Of a stretch of 64,000 nucleotides of DNA, positions 45,069-52,992 are shown piece by piece. The position numbers were made by a program, and so were the translations under genes. The notes below the pieces were generated by a model, which saw only the letters and a program-made list of their open reading frames with translations, was not told the DNA's origin and did no database searches. This stretch comes from Paenibacillus brevis (GTDB lineage: Bacteria; Bacillota; Bacilli; Paenibacillales; Paenibacillaceae). Positions within the stretch are counted from its first letter, which is position 1; each line of letters starts with the position of its first letter. The stretch spans positions 372,001 through 436,000 of the forward strand of contig NZ_JAHLQJ010000001.1 in NCBI RefSeq assembly GCF_018919145.1. Reading direction: 5' to 3'.

Positions 45069-45326
45069 AATATAATCTCAGTTCTCCTTTATGTATCCCA
45101 TCATATTCACAGCCTCAATTGGGCCCTTTCGGTGTAGGTACAATTTCATTCTAGTACAACTTCCATAATAAGTTAACCCCACACTAGACTCTACAGATGT
45201 AATGAGAAGGATGATTTCCACCCCAGCAGTACCCATTCAAACCATCGTTATAATTTATACGTTTACTAGGATACTCTCGAATGTCGGTAAAAACCCTGTC
45301 AGTTAAGTACGAAAGAAGTTAGTAAC

Positions 45327-45362
45327 CAAAAAGGCCTGCCAATTATACGGAGGCGCTTTTTT
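45327..45362 (+). terminator. Terminator-like hairpin in an orphan position
   Basis: AAAAAGGC...GCC on the left and GGAGGC/GCTTTTTT on the right make a GC-rich stem ending in six T residues on the plus strand. No plus-strand gene precedes it, so it may end a small RNA or a lost gene. Confidence 0.4.
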
Positions 45363-45425
45363 GCTATATGAATAAAGGAAACAAAGAGTCCAGAACGAAT
45401 ATTAAGACATCACCCGAAAGGAGAG

Positions 45426-45647
45426 ATTACCATTTATCTATACACAAGAAACCGAATTTATGATAACTATCCCCTATTTGCTATATTTTTATTTACCTTT
45501 GGTATTTGCGTCGCTATTGATAGACTCATAAAAGAATTTCGAAAGTCTGAAGAAATTCGTGTTCACTATATAATTGGGTACACTTTTTTTACTATAGGCG
45601 GTGTATATTACGTCTTACAAAAGATCAACGATTATTGGGTGCAGTAA
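45426..45647 (+). CDS. Possible small membrane protein with ATT start
   Basis: A 73-codon frame encodes YTRNRIYDNYPLFAIFLF as a first helix, a charged loop IDRLIKEFRKSEEIR, and a second helix HYIIGYTFFTIGGVYYVL. There is no ATG, GTG or TTG, but AAAGGAG lies just before ATT codons at 45426 and 45432, the second at ideal spacing. ATT starts are rare but real. Alternatively it is a decayed gene. It resembles no family I know. Confidence 0.35.
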   Translation: MTIYLYTRNRIYDNYPLFAIFLFTFGICVAIDRLIKEFRKSEEIRVHYIIGYTFFTIGGVYYVLQKINDYWVQ

Positions 45648-45815
45648 CATGCACACGTACATAGATGCGGAAAGAAGCTCTAGAGTACTAATTGCAACGG
45701 GCTGTTAATTAATTCCTGGGCGAGTCGCTTATTCGATCTATTCTAGAAAGCAAGAAGAACTTCTCCCCTCCGCCGGTAAGGAAGATTAGCCATGGATTTG
45801 ATGTCACCCAGACAA

Positions 45816-45842
45816 CAGCCTTCAAACCATGGTTGAAGGCTG
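45816..45842. repeat. Near-perfect 27-bp palindrome upstream of a small gene
   Basis: The arms CAGCCTTCAA and TTGAAGGCTG pair perfectly around a CCATGG-containing centre. It lies about 45 bp upstream of the small ORF at 45887 and could be an operator or a weak terminator; there is no T tract. Confidence 0.5.
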
Positions 45843-45886
45843 CAGACCCATTTATAATGATACTATCGAATGAATGGAGGGATCCC

Positions 45887-46147
45887 ATGCGAAAACTTTC
45901 TCTTCAAGATGTTGAAGACAAGAGAAGCAAACGTAATTCTGATGTGAGTCTCGCTGTTGCAAAATTTCGAGAGAAGACGATTGAGGAGGGATGGTCCTTA
46001 TCTCGTAATCGCCCAAGATCTGTAGACGAAATAAAGGCTTTAAATTATATAGCCAGGATTACTATTCTAAAAGGCATCCAGTTAGGCGCCATCGCTTACG
46101 ATAAAGAAAAGAGGGTGCTTCGGATTGAGAAATATGCGAAAGGCTAA
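45887..46147 (+). CDS. Hypothetical small basic protein
   Basis: This 86-residue protein begins RKLSLQDVEDKRSKRN and has a helical, highly charged N-terminal half, then LNYIARITILKGIQLGAIAYDKEKRVLRIEKY. The ATG at 45887 follows GGAGGGA at good spacing, which supports it as a real gene. I do not recognise it. It converges with the SDR gene, leaving a 3-bp gap, so no terminator fits between them. Confidence 0.6.
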   Translation: MRKLSLQDVEDKRSKRNSDVSLAVAKFREKTIEEGWSLSRNRPRSVDEIKALNYIARITILKGIQLGAIAYDKEKRVLRIEKYAKG

Positions 46148-46150
46148 ACC

Positions 46151-46945
46151 TCAAAAAATGGTTGGCACCATTCCCCCGTCCATGCGGATTGGAGAACCTT
46201 TGAGTGCGGAGGCATAAGGGCTGCATACAAAAGTAGCAAGCCTGCCTATTTCACTTGGCCGGATGAACCGCTGAATTTCGGATTGAGGCAGGTTTGCGGC
46301 CATAAATGCTTTCTCTTTTTGCGCAAAAGTCATCTGCTCATCAGCATACACGCCCTCAATGATCTGTTGAACATTTTCGGAGAGCGTGGGTCCCGGCATG
46401 ATCGTGTTCACGGTGACTTCCGTTCCTTTGGTTAAATGGGACAAGCTTCTTGATAATGATAAGAGCATGGATTTGGTCATGGCGTACTGAGGCATTTGTC
46501 CTGAAGGCATAACGGCTTCTTCACTCGCAATAAAGAGAATACGGCCGAAGTCATGCTTCAACATGCCGGGCAAATAAAATTTGGTTAAGGTGTTTGCGGC
46601 AAGAACATTGGTTTGAAAGTATTTATTCCATACTTCATCATCAACGTCCTCATAGGACATGATTTCATAGATGCCCATATTGTTGATCAGAATATCAATA
46701 CTTGGGTATTTCTCGAATAGAGCTTCCCTTTGGCCCATGTCCACGAGATCAGCTGCAGCATTCAGAAGGGTGGTATCCGGAAAAGCGGATTTTATTTCAT
46801 TTATAACTCGTTCTACCTCTTCGTTATTTCGTCCGTTGATTAGTACATTGACCCCTTCTTTGGCAAGTTCAATAGCAATGGCTTTCCCTATGCCTTTCGT
46901 TGATCCTGTAACTAACGCTGTTTTGCCGTTCAATCCCATATCCAT
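46151..46945 (-). CDS. Short-chain dehydrogenase/reductase (SDR)
   Basis: This 264-residue classical SDR has the cofactor motif TGSTKGIG (residues 14-21), the NNMG structural motif, a catalytic Ser near ASEEAV, and YAMTKS as the YxxxK pair. The Arg in the NGRNNEE strand favours NADP(H) (inference). The substrate is unknown. It lies 137 bp downstream of an AraC-family gene in the same direction, which may regulate it. Confidence 0.92.
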   Translation of the reverse strand: MDMGLNGKTALVTGSTKGIGKAIAIELAKEGVNVLINGRNNEEVERVINEIKSAFPDTTLLNAAADLVDMGQREALFEKYPSIDILINNMGIYEIMSYEDVDDEVWNKYFQTNVLAANTLTKFYLPGMLKHDFGRILFIASEEAVMPSGQMPQYAMTKSMLLSLSRSLSHLTKGTEVTVNTIMPGPTLSENVQQIIEGVYADEQMTFAQKEKAFMAANLPQSEIQRFIRPSEIGRLATFVCSPYASALKGSPIRMDGGMVPTIF

Positions 46946-47082
46946 CCTGCATTTCTCCTATACAAGTCATTTTCAAAGCAGTCAAATGCTTCGGATAGGG
47001 ATTATAATACCTTGCCTGCATCTATAGGTAACTAGCACAATACGCCAAAGTTCTTGTTGAACACGCCAAAATAGAATCGCTG

Positions 47083-48093
47083 TCATTTTAATCCTAAATG
47101 TTCCGTACGCCATTGCGTAGGCGTATCTCCCTCCCACTGGCGAAAAGCGCGGTAGAATGAGTTCTGGTCTTCATATCCTATAAGAAAAGCTACCTCTTGA
47201 ATATCAAGCGACGGGTCTGCCAAATACGCTCGTGCCTGCTCATGTCTGACTTCCGATAACAGATGCTTGAAGCTCGTGTTCTCGTCTGTAAGCCTGCGCT
47301 GCAAGGTGCGGTCGCTCATTCCGAGCTCCTTGGCAATGTTCTGAATATCAGGTCGACCTCCCATAAGGCTGCACTTCATGATCCATTTTACCTTCTCAGT
47401 GGTTGAGCGGGTGTGCTGCTGTTCATGAAGAGATTGGTCCAGGGACGGGGTCAGGAGCTCCAGCAACTCTTCATTGTACGAGACAAAGGAGCGGTCGAGA
47501 TCGCTTCGATACAGCGTCAATCGGTTACAACCGGCCCCTATCTTGATCGGGCCGCCGAAGTAAGCTTCCAGTGCCTGTACATCACCCATGGAATCCGAGA
47601 ATTCAACGAGCTTCGCCTTCAAATGTTGACCCGTGCCCCGCCGTCCCAGCTCCAGCAAGAAGGCTAACGTGATCCCCATCAGCAAAGGCGGACCGGATTG
47701 CCCGGAATTCATCCACTCCAGTTCGATGGTACAATCCTCGCCATCCTCGATAATGCGTAGGCTTTCCGGGGGACACAGTTGTTTGTAACGGGCCATTCGC
47801 TTTAGAGCATCGCGGTAGTCGCGAGCATGATAAGTCGCTAAGACGGGAGGCGGGTACTTTGCCGTCTTAAAGGCAGTCGCAAGCTTAATAATTCCCTTGG
47901 CGGTGTCGCCAATCAGTTCGGAATAAGCCTGCCAGATTGCACAATATTGAGCGTCAGTGACAATGGGCTCCGTAATGATCGTCAGCGGCAATTGTGCTGT
48001 GCGGGCCACGTCTTGGGCTGCGATCCCAATTTGGCGCAATCCATCCCAAATTCCCAGCGGCATTTTCACGCGGTCAGAGGGTTGAGACTTCAT
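47083..48093 (-). CDS. AraC-family transcriptional regulator with N-terminal Arabinose_bd-type domain
   Basis: This 336-residue regulator has an N-terminal ligand domain of the PF12625 type (about 15-195) and a C-terminal AraC HTH: IQNIAKELGMSDRTLQRRL and IQEVAFLIGYEDQNSFYRAFRQWEGDTPTQWR. This two-domain layout occurs in OruR/ArgR-like and virulence regulators. It precedes the SDR gene in the same orientation, so that gene is a likely target. Confidence 0.92.
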   Translation of the reverse strand: MKSQPSDRVKMPLGIWDGLRQIGIAAQDVARTAQLPLTIITEPIVTDAQYCAIWQAYSELIGDTAKGIIKLATAFKTAKYPPPVLATYHARDYRDALKRMARYKQLCPPESLRIIEDGEDCTIELEWMNSGQSGPPLLMGITLAFLLELGRRGTGQHLKAKLVEFSDSMGDVQALEAYFGGPIKIGAGCNRLTLYRSDLDRSFVSYNEELLELLTPSLDQSLHEQQHTRSTTEKVKWIMKCSLMGGRPDIQNIAKELGMSDRTLQRRLTDENTSFKHLLSEVRHEQARAYLADPSLDIQEVAFLIGYEDQNSFYRAFRQWEGDTPTQWRTEHLGLK

Positions 48094-48230
48094 ACATACG
48101 GGCCTCCTTTATAAAATACAAATTGAGTTTATTATGAGGCAAATAATTAACAACGACAACACAAGCTTCTACGGGGTGCTAAATCACTTTATCCATTCAC
48201 GGTTACTACCTAATTGAAGGAGATTTCCAC

Positions 48231-48455
48231 ATGCAAGAACCATTAAATATCATACCTGAACAATGGAAAAAAATGAGGATTCTTACGCTCGGCGGTCTAC
48301 TTATAGGAGCAAGATTGGCCGATTGTGTGATTGCCATGAAAACATTTGATTTAAATCAAATCGCTAGTGGGTCAACGATATTTAGTGCCGGTCTGACCAT
48401 CCTAATCGTTATGGATAACTCGAAAATGAAACACAACTTAAATTGGAAAGAATAG
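48231..48455 (+). CDS. Small membrane protein of unknown function
   Basis: This 74-residue protein has two hydrophobic segments: MRILTLGGLLIGARLADCVIA and GSTIFSAGLTILIVM. The ATG at 48231 follows GAAGGAG at ideal spacing. It is monocistronic and lies between the AraC regulator and tmRNA. No family is recognised. Confidence 0.6.
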   Translation: MQEPLNIIPEQWKKMRILTLGGLLIGARLADCVIAMKTFDLNQIASGSTIFSAGLTILIVMDNSKMKHNLNWKE

Positions 48456-48583
48456 AAACTAAGCTGTACGCTATTCATCAATCTTAACAAATCACGAACT
48501 CACAGTATCCTTGAAATCAAAGAGCTGATGCAGCAACCCCATTCGGAGAACTAATATCTCATACTTTGTTTTAGGTATAAAGC

Positions 48584-48608
48584 AAAACCCGCTCAGTGAG
48601 CGGGTTTT
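48584..48608. terminator. Terminator of the tmRNA gene
   Basis: An 11-bp perfect stem AAAACCCGCTC/GAGCGGGTTTT with an AGT loop lies 11 bp beyond the tmRNA 3' end on the minus strand. Confidence 0.85.
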
Positions 48609-48618
48609 CGTACAAGTA

Positions 48619-48980
48619 TGGAGGCGAGGGGAGTCGAACCCCTGTCCGAAGGCAACGCCACATAGGCTTCTACGGGTGTAGTGACAGATTTGATGTCACC
48701 CTAGAGACTCCCTGTCACAAGATTCTCTTTGGGTCAGCCTGATTGTCTTCTTCCGACGACCCCAGGCGGAGACCAATCGGCGTATCCCACTATAGGTTAG
48801 CCCCTACATCCGGCACATGGGCGATGCAGGAGAGGAGCACGCTCACAGGTTATTAAGCTGCGAAAGCGTAGTTTGTTTGTTGTTTGCCATTTAATAGGCT
48901 TTAGCGTTGATAAAGCGGCCGCGTCCCCACTACCCGCTACCCATGCTCGATCTACCCCCGTCGAATCCAAAAACGCCCCC
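48619..48980 (-). ncRNA. ssrA: tmRNA (transfer-messenger RNA), encoding tag GKQQTNYAFAA
   Basis: This 362-nt RNA rescues stalled ribosomes with SmpB. The 5' end GGGGGCG pairs with CGCCTCC at the 3' end to make the tRNA-like acceptor stem; the T arm GGTTCGACTCCC is visible and the CCA end is not encoded. The 5' segment has the tmRNA signature GGATTCGACGGGGGT. The resume frame (48888 down to 48853) reads GKQQTNYAFAA followed by TAATAA. smpB lies 1.5 kb upstream on the same strand. Confidence 0.96.
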
Positions 48981-49279
48981 GTAATAAAAGGTGGTTCCCG
49001 GTTAACGGTTAAGCCAAGCATGAATGCTGTGTTCTTTCCTTAACCTTCATTAGTATACCACATATGACGCGGAATTTGCCTGGTGAATCACTGGCAGCCG
49101 TGCCAAGCGGTAGAAATAATTGTAGCAAGGCGCGAGCTGAAAAGCAAATTCACCCCTATAAAAAGCCGAGTAAATCTTAAAAATTGTATAAATATTCCTT
49201 CATTCTGCTGTTTATTCATGGTAAGATCATAGCATTCCATTTTCCTATTGGAATAATACGTTAATAATGGGGGTAAATT

Positions 49280-50323
49280 ATGAATTCCAGCACCAAGAAG
49301 CATAAGCTGCCGAGGCTTTTGCTATCCTGCGTAATCCTGCTCAGCTTGTTCGCGATGCCTTTCGCCGCGGCGGCTGAAGCTGTAGAACCTGAATTGAACT
49401 GGATTGAGGGATCCGGTCAGACGGTTCGGTTATCCAATATTGCCGAGCTGACCCTGCCGGAAAATTATTTTTTCCTTGATGAGGACGATACGATCGCGTT
49501 CATCGAAGGCTTTCAGGATCTTCCTTCGTACAGGGAAATCGGATACGTAGAGCCTGCGTATGAGGATACGATGTGGAGCGTGTACTTCGAATATGAGGAG
49601 ACCGGTCATATCGAAGATGAGGAGAAATCCGACATCGATGCCAAGGCTCTGCTCAAGAGCTATAAAGACGGGCAAGAAGCAGCAAATGAGGAACTGCCGG
49701 AATACAATCATCTCTTCGTGGATGGATGGTTCCAGGAGCCGGCCTATGACGACTCGCTTCGCAGCCTGACTTGGGCCCTGCTTTTGCACGATATTGATGG
49801 AGAGCCGCTGATCAACTACAATGTGCGTGTCCTTACCCGTGTCGGATACATATCCGCTATTCTTGTCTCTGACCCGGAAAACCTGGCCGCGGACCGCAGC
49901 ATGTTTGAGAGCGAAATCCTCCCTAATCTAACGGTAACCTCCGGCAATACCTATGCTGATTTTGATCCTTCCAAGGATAAGAAATCTTCCTTAGGTCTGA
50001 CGGGGCTCATTCTAGGCGGAGCAGGTGCTGCTGTAGCCAAGAAAACAGGGCTCATCGCACTGATCACCCTGATCGTCAAGAAGTTCTGGTTCCTGATTCT
50101 TGCGCCCTTCCTCTGGTTCGGGAAGCTGTTCAAGAAGAAGAACAAGGACACAGGGCCGGTACAAGACACCTTGCCTGCCGATAACTCAGGTTCCAGCCTG
50201 GATATGGCTCCGAATGTGCAGAACTATCAGCAGCCATCAGCCGGGCAGCCGGATCAGAATCGCTTCCGCTCCAAATTTGAAGCGGAGAACGATCCAAACA
50301 ACAAGCCGCCTACCTCCATGTAA
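49280..50323 (+). CDS. DUF2167 family membrane protein
   Basis: This 347-residue protein has a signal peptide (about 1-32), then a large extracytoplasmic domain typical of DUF2167: LPENYFFLDEDDTIAF, then YVEPAYEDTMWSVYFEYEETGHIEDEE. One transmembrane helix lies near residues 265-285 (KFWFLILAPFLWFGKLF), with a cytoplasmic Pro/Gln-rich tail. The function is unknown. It lies opposite to the ssrA and smpB genes, between them. Confidence 0.85.
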   Translation: MNSSTKKHKLPRLLLSCVILLSLFAMPFAAAAEAVEPELNWIEGSGQTVRLSNIAELTLPENYFFLDEDDTIAFIEGFQDLPSYREIGYVEPAYEDTMWSVYFEYEETGHIEDEEKSDIDAKALLKSYKDGQEAANEELPEYNHLFVDGWFQEPAYDDSLRSLTWALLLHDIDGEPLINYNVRVLTRVGYISAILVSDPENLAADRSMFESEILPNLTVTSGNTYADFDPSKDKKSSLGLTGLILGGAGAAVAKKTGLIALITLIVKKFWFLILAPFLWFGKLFKKKNKDTGPVQDTLPADNSGSSLDMAPNVQNYQQPSAGQPDQNRFRSKFEAENDPNNKPPTSM

Positions 50324-50385
50324 CGGCTGCTGCCTGCAATACTTCATTATTTCAACACACTATAGCTTGATAGCTTGAAAATAAT

Positions 50386-50419
50386 AAAACCGGGGGCCGC
50401 TTCATGGACTCCCGGTTTT
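50386..50419. terminator. Shared terminator of DUF2167 and smpB genes
   Basis: AAAACCGGG and CCCGGTTTT enclose a GC-rich stem, with T residues on both strands. The two genes converge on it. Confidence 0.85.
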
Positions 50420-50430
50420 GTTGTATAGAA

Positions 50431-50916
50431 TTATCTGGCCACCTTCTGCTTCTCCCGCAATACGCGCTGGATATCACGCTGAGCATCGCGCTTTGCGGCG
50501 GCATCGCGCTTGTCGTACTGCTTTTTCCCCTTGCCGAGGCCAAGTAGCAGCTTTGCATAGCCGTTACGGATGTAAATCTTGAGCGGCACAATAGAATAGC
50601 CGTCCTGCTTGGACAAGCCCAGCAGCTTACTGATCTGTGCTTTATGCATCAGCAGCTTGCGTGTCCGGGTCGGATCGGTCGGATTGTGACGGTTCCCCTG
50701 CTCGAACGGACTGATATGCATATTGTGTATGTGAATCTCGCCATTACGAATCGTAGCAAAGGCATCGCCGATATTCACCCGGGCGTTACGGATCGATTTG
50801 ATCTCCGTCCCCGTCAGCACCATGCCCGCTTCATAGGTATCCTCGATAAAGTAGTCATGGGAAGCCTTCTTATTCTGGGCCAGCACCTTGCCGTTGCCAT
50901 CATTTTTCTTCGCCAT
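50431..50916 (-). CDS. smpB: SsrA-binding protein SmpB
   Basis: This 161-residue protein binds tmRNA and places it in the ribosomal A site. The OB-fold motifs [29 protein letters not shown] and the C-terminal basic tail [26 protein letters not shown] are standard. The ATG follows GGAGG. In most Firmicutes smpB lies directly downstream of rnr; here about 6.2 kb separates them. Confidence 0.97.
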   Translation of the reverse strand: MAKKNDGNGKVLAQNKKASHDYFIEDTYEAGMVLTGTEIKSIRNARVNIGDAFATIRNGEIHIHNMHISPFEQGNRHNPTDPTRTRKLLMHKAQISKLLGLSKQDGYSIVPLKIYIRNGYAKLLLGLGKGKKQYDKRDAAAKRDAQRDIQRVLREKQKVAR

Positions 50917-51048
50917 GTCATCCTCCTTCTCCCGAGTGCCCCGAGCCTCGAAACCTTAGTCCTTCCAGACCTTAATTGTATCAACTAGGCTAAGCAAAAG
51001 CAAGAATTCGCTCCATCTGCAAGCTCTGCAAGTTATGCCTGCATCCGC

Positions 51049-51906
51049 TTAAGCCTTCCCCCGCGGCAGCTTATCCGCATACCGCTTGCGCAGCTCACCC
51101 AGCGCCTCCAGCCTGGAGATCACTTGCTCCCGGTTCAGCAGCCCGATGCTCAGAATCAGCTGCTCGATCAGCAGGAGCGGCGTAACCATCGAATGGAACT
51201 CCCCCATCTCTCCCCGGCTGACATAGAAGGCCGCAGCCACCTTTGCTCCGTACCGGAACTCCTCCCGATCCGTAATCATCACCGCCGCACAGCCTGCCCG
51301 CCCGATACAATCCAGTACCACTTCTGTTTCAGGCAGCAGCCGGGTAAAATGAAATAGCACCACGACATCCTCCTCCTGCACCTGGGCAAGCGACTCCAGC
51401 ACCTCATGCCCGCTGGCTGCCATCATCCGCACCGACAATCCGAAGCGGGACAGCCGATAGGTCAGCAGCTCGCCCAAGGCCACCGCCGGCCCCGGCGCAT
51501 ACACATAGACCCGCCGCGCTCCCGCCATCAGCGAAGCGGCGCGCTGAAGCTCCTCCGGCTCGGTCTGCTCCGCCGTCTCCCTTAAATGCACCATCGCCTG
51601 CTCCAGCATCTTCATCGGCAGACTCGCCTTATCAAGCCGGGAGATCGTCGCCTCCATTTTCAGCGCTGGTGTCGTATCCAATGCCGTCCTCAGCTTCTGC
51701 CTGAATTCCTTGCCGTTCTCATAGCCCGCAGCCCGCCAGAACCGCGACACCGTCGCAATACTGATGCCCAGCCGGTCGGCAATCTCCTGCTCCGTCATGA
51801 ACAGCACCTCGTCCGGATGGCGCTCGATGAAACTAACGATTTTCAAATGTCCCGAAGAGAATCCCTTTCGATCCTTAAACATTCCCTTCACCCGCTCCTG
51901 CAGCAT
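51049..51906 (-). CDS. RpiR/MurR-family transcriptional regulator with SIS domain
   Basis: This 285-residue regulator has an N-terminal HTH (TEQEIADRLGISIATVSRFW) and a C-terminal SIS domain (about 120-255; YVYAPGPAVALGELLTYRLSRFG), which senses phosphosugars. It is divergent from the ECF transporter operon, with two similar palindromes in the intergenic region, so it probably controls that operon. The start is uncertain between the ATG at 51906 and a Met eight codons later. Confidence 0.9.
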   Translation of the reverse strand: MLQERVKGMFKDRKGFSSGHLKIVSFIERHPDEVLFMTEQEIADRLGISIATVSRFWRAAGYENGKEFRQKLRTALDTTPALKMEATISRLDKASLPMKMLEQAMVHLRETAEQTEPEELQRAASLMAGARRVYVYAPGPAVALGELLTYRLSRFGLSVRMMAASGHEVLESLAQVQEEDVVVLFHFTRLLPETEVVLDCIGRAGCAAVMITDREEFRYGAKVAAAFYVSRGEMGEFHSMVTPLLLIEQLILSIGLLNREQVISRLEALGELRKRYADKLPRGKA

Positions 51907-51962
51907 TTACAGCCCCACTCCCTTCATCCGATCCATTGGCCCCATTCTAGCACCCTACTGTT

Positions 51963-52008
51963 ATGTAAATTATATTACATCATTTTCACCATGTAAAAAT
52001 TATTACAC
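51963..52008. promoter_or_regulatory. Two direct copies of an ATGTAA/TTACAT-type palindrome, likely RpiR operators
   Basis: Site 1 (51963-51980) is ATGTAA-N6-TTACAT, a perfect palindrome of 6-bp arms. Site 2 (51991-52008) is ATGTAAAAATTATTACAC, the same with one mismatch. The centres are 28 bp apart. They lie between the divergent RpiR and ECF genes, as expected of the RpiR binding sites. Confidence 0.6.
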
Positions 52009-52089
52009 ACCCATGACAAAAACAACCTTTTCTGTTAACACTCCGCCCTTACACTGGAACCAATTCCACCTGAAGGAGGCGTTCCAGTT

Positions 52090-52992
52090 ATGAATTCAGT
52101 CATGAACCGCAAGTCGGTCTACACCTTAACCTCATCCCAAAAAATGATGATCTTCGTTCTCTCCATGTCCCTCTACGGACTGTCCAACATGTTCACCGAG
52201 CTGATCCCTTCCCTGCAATTGGGACCGATCGAGCTGTCCGTCGAGTACTTCGCCTTCATCCCGCTCACCCTGTGCATGCTGTTCCATCCCTTCTATGCCG
52301 CCATCGGCGCCGCACTCGGCGAAGTTATCTTCGGCGAGCTCATGCTCGGACAATTCGGCGGGCTCGGCGAGGTCGAGAAATTCCTGACCTTCTCCTTTGC
52401 GATGTACGTCGCGGGCCGGCTGGTCCGCAATCCCCAGAATCGCGCACAGGTCGGCATCGCTGCCATCACCGGCGTTATCATCCACCAGCTGTGCAGCACC
52501 CTCGTTGACATCGGCAAGGTCTGGATCGGTGTCGAGGAATTCGAAGCCGTGCCCGGCCTGGCCGAGAGTGTCGTGATCGTCGAAGGCGTGAGCTTCCTGA
52601 ACGATGTTCTGTTCTCGGGAATCCTGTTTGCCCTGCTTCCTACCCTGTATCTGGTACCCCGTCTCTATGGAAAAATAGAACCCCTGCTCGGCATCAAGCC
52701 CCGGAAAAAAGATACCCAGTACGAGGCGGCAGGCATCATCTCCCCCAAGCTGGTCCTGACCGGAATCCTGCTTGCCCTACTTGCCTTCGGCGCCGAATCC
52801 TTGTCCGAGACGGACTGGAACATCGCCGAATGGGACAGCGGCTGGGCTGATCAGGCCGGCAACACCGCGATCTGGCTGAGCCTTGGCATTGCCGCCGTCA
52901 TCGCCGTGATCGTCCTCCTGCTCATGCGTTCCCGCAAGACGCGGCAAGGGAACACCGACACCGGAGCCGGCGGAGGCGTGCCTCATGCCTAA
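52090..52992 (+). CDS. ECF transporter substrate-specificity (S) component-like membrane protein
   Basis: This is a 300-residue protein with about six helices plus one near the C-terminus (AIWLSLGIAAVIAVIVLLLM). The N-terminal helices include LSMSLYGLSNMFTELIPSL and the helix-3 region AAIGAALGEVIFGELM, typical of S components that bind a vitamin or micronutrient directly. The ligand is not recognisable. The ATG at 52090 follows AAGGAGG. It overlaps the ATPase gene by 8 bp. Confidence 0.8.
   Translation: MNSVMNRKSVYTLTSSQKMMIFVLSMSLYGLSNMFTELIPSLQLGPIELSVEYFAFIPLTLCMLFHPFYAAIGAALGEVIFGELMLGQFGGLGEVEKFLTFSFAMYVAGRLVRNPQNRAQVGIAAITGVIIHQLCSTLVDIGKVWIGVEEFEAVPGLAESVVIVEGVSFLNDVLFSGILFALLPTLYLVPRLYGKIEPLLGIKPRKKDTQYEAAGIISPKLVLTGILLALLAFGAESLSETDWNIAEWDSGWADQAGNTAIWLSLGIAAVIAVIVLLLMRSRKTRQGNTDTGAGGGVPHA

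Larger units (their letters stand above)
45069..45886. other. Long AT-rich intergenic stretch
   Basis: No conventional gene is present for about 800 bp. It contains a plus-strand terminator-like hairpin (45327-45362), a possible small membrane protein gene with a non-AUG start (45426-45647), and a long hairpin (45816-45842) just upstream of the next gene. Confidence 0.6.

Noticed and set aside
45796..45811. A 15-bp match (GATTTGATGTCACCC) to the tmRNA gene, as a possible attachment site
   Set aside because: About two 15-bp matches are expected by chance in a window of this size, the match is internal to tmRNA rather than at its 3' end, and no integrase gene is near.
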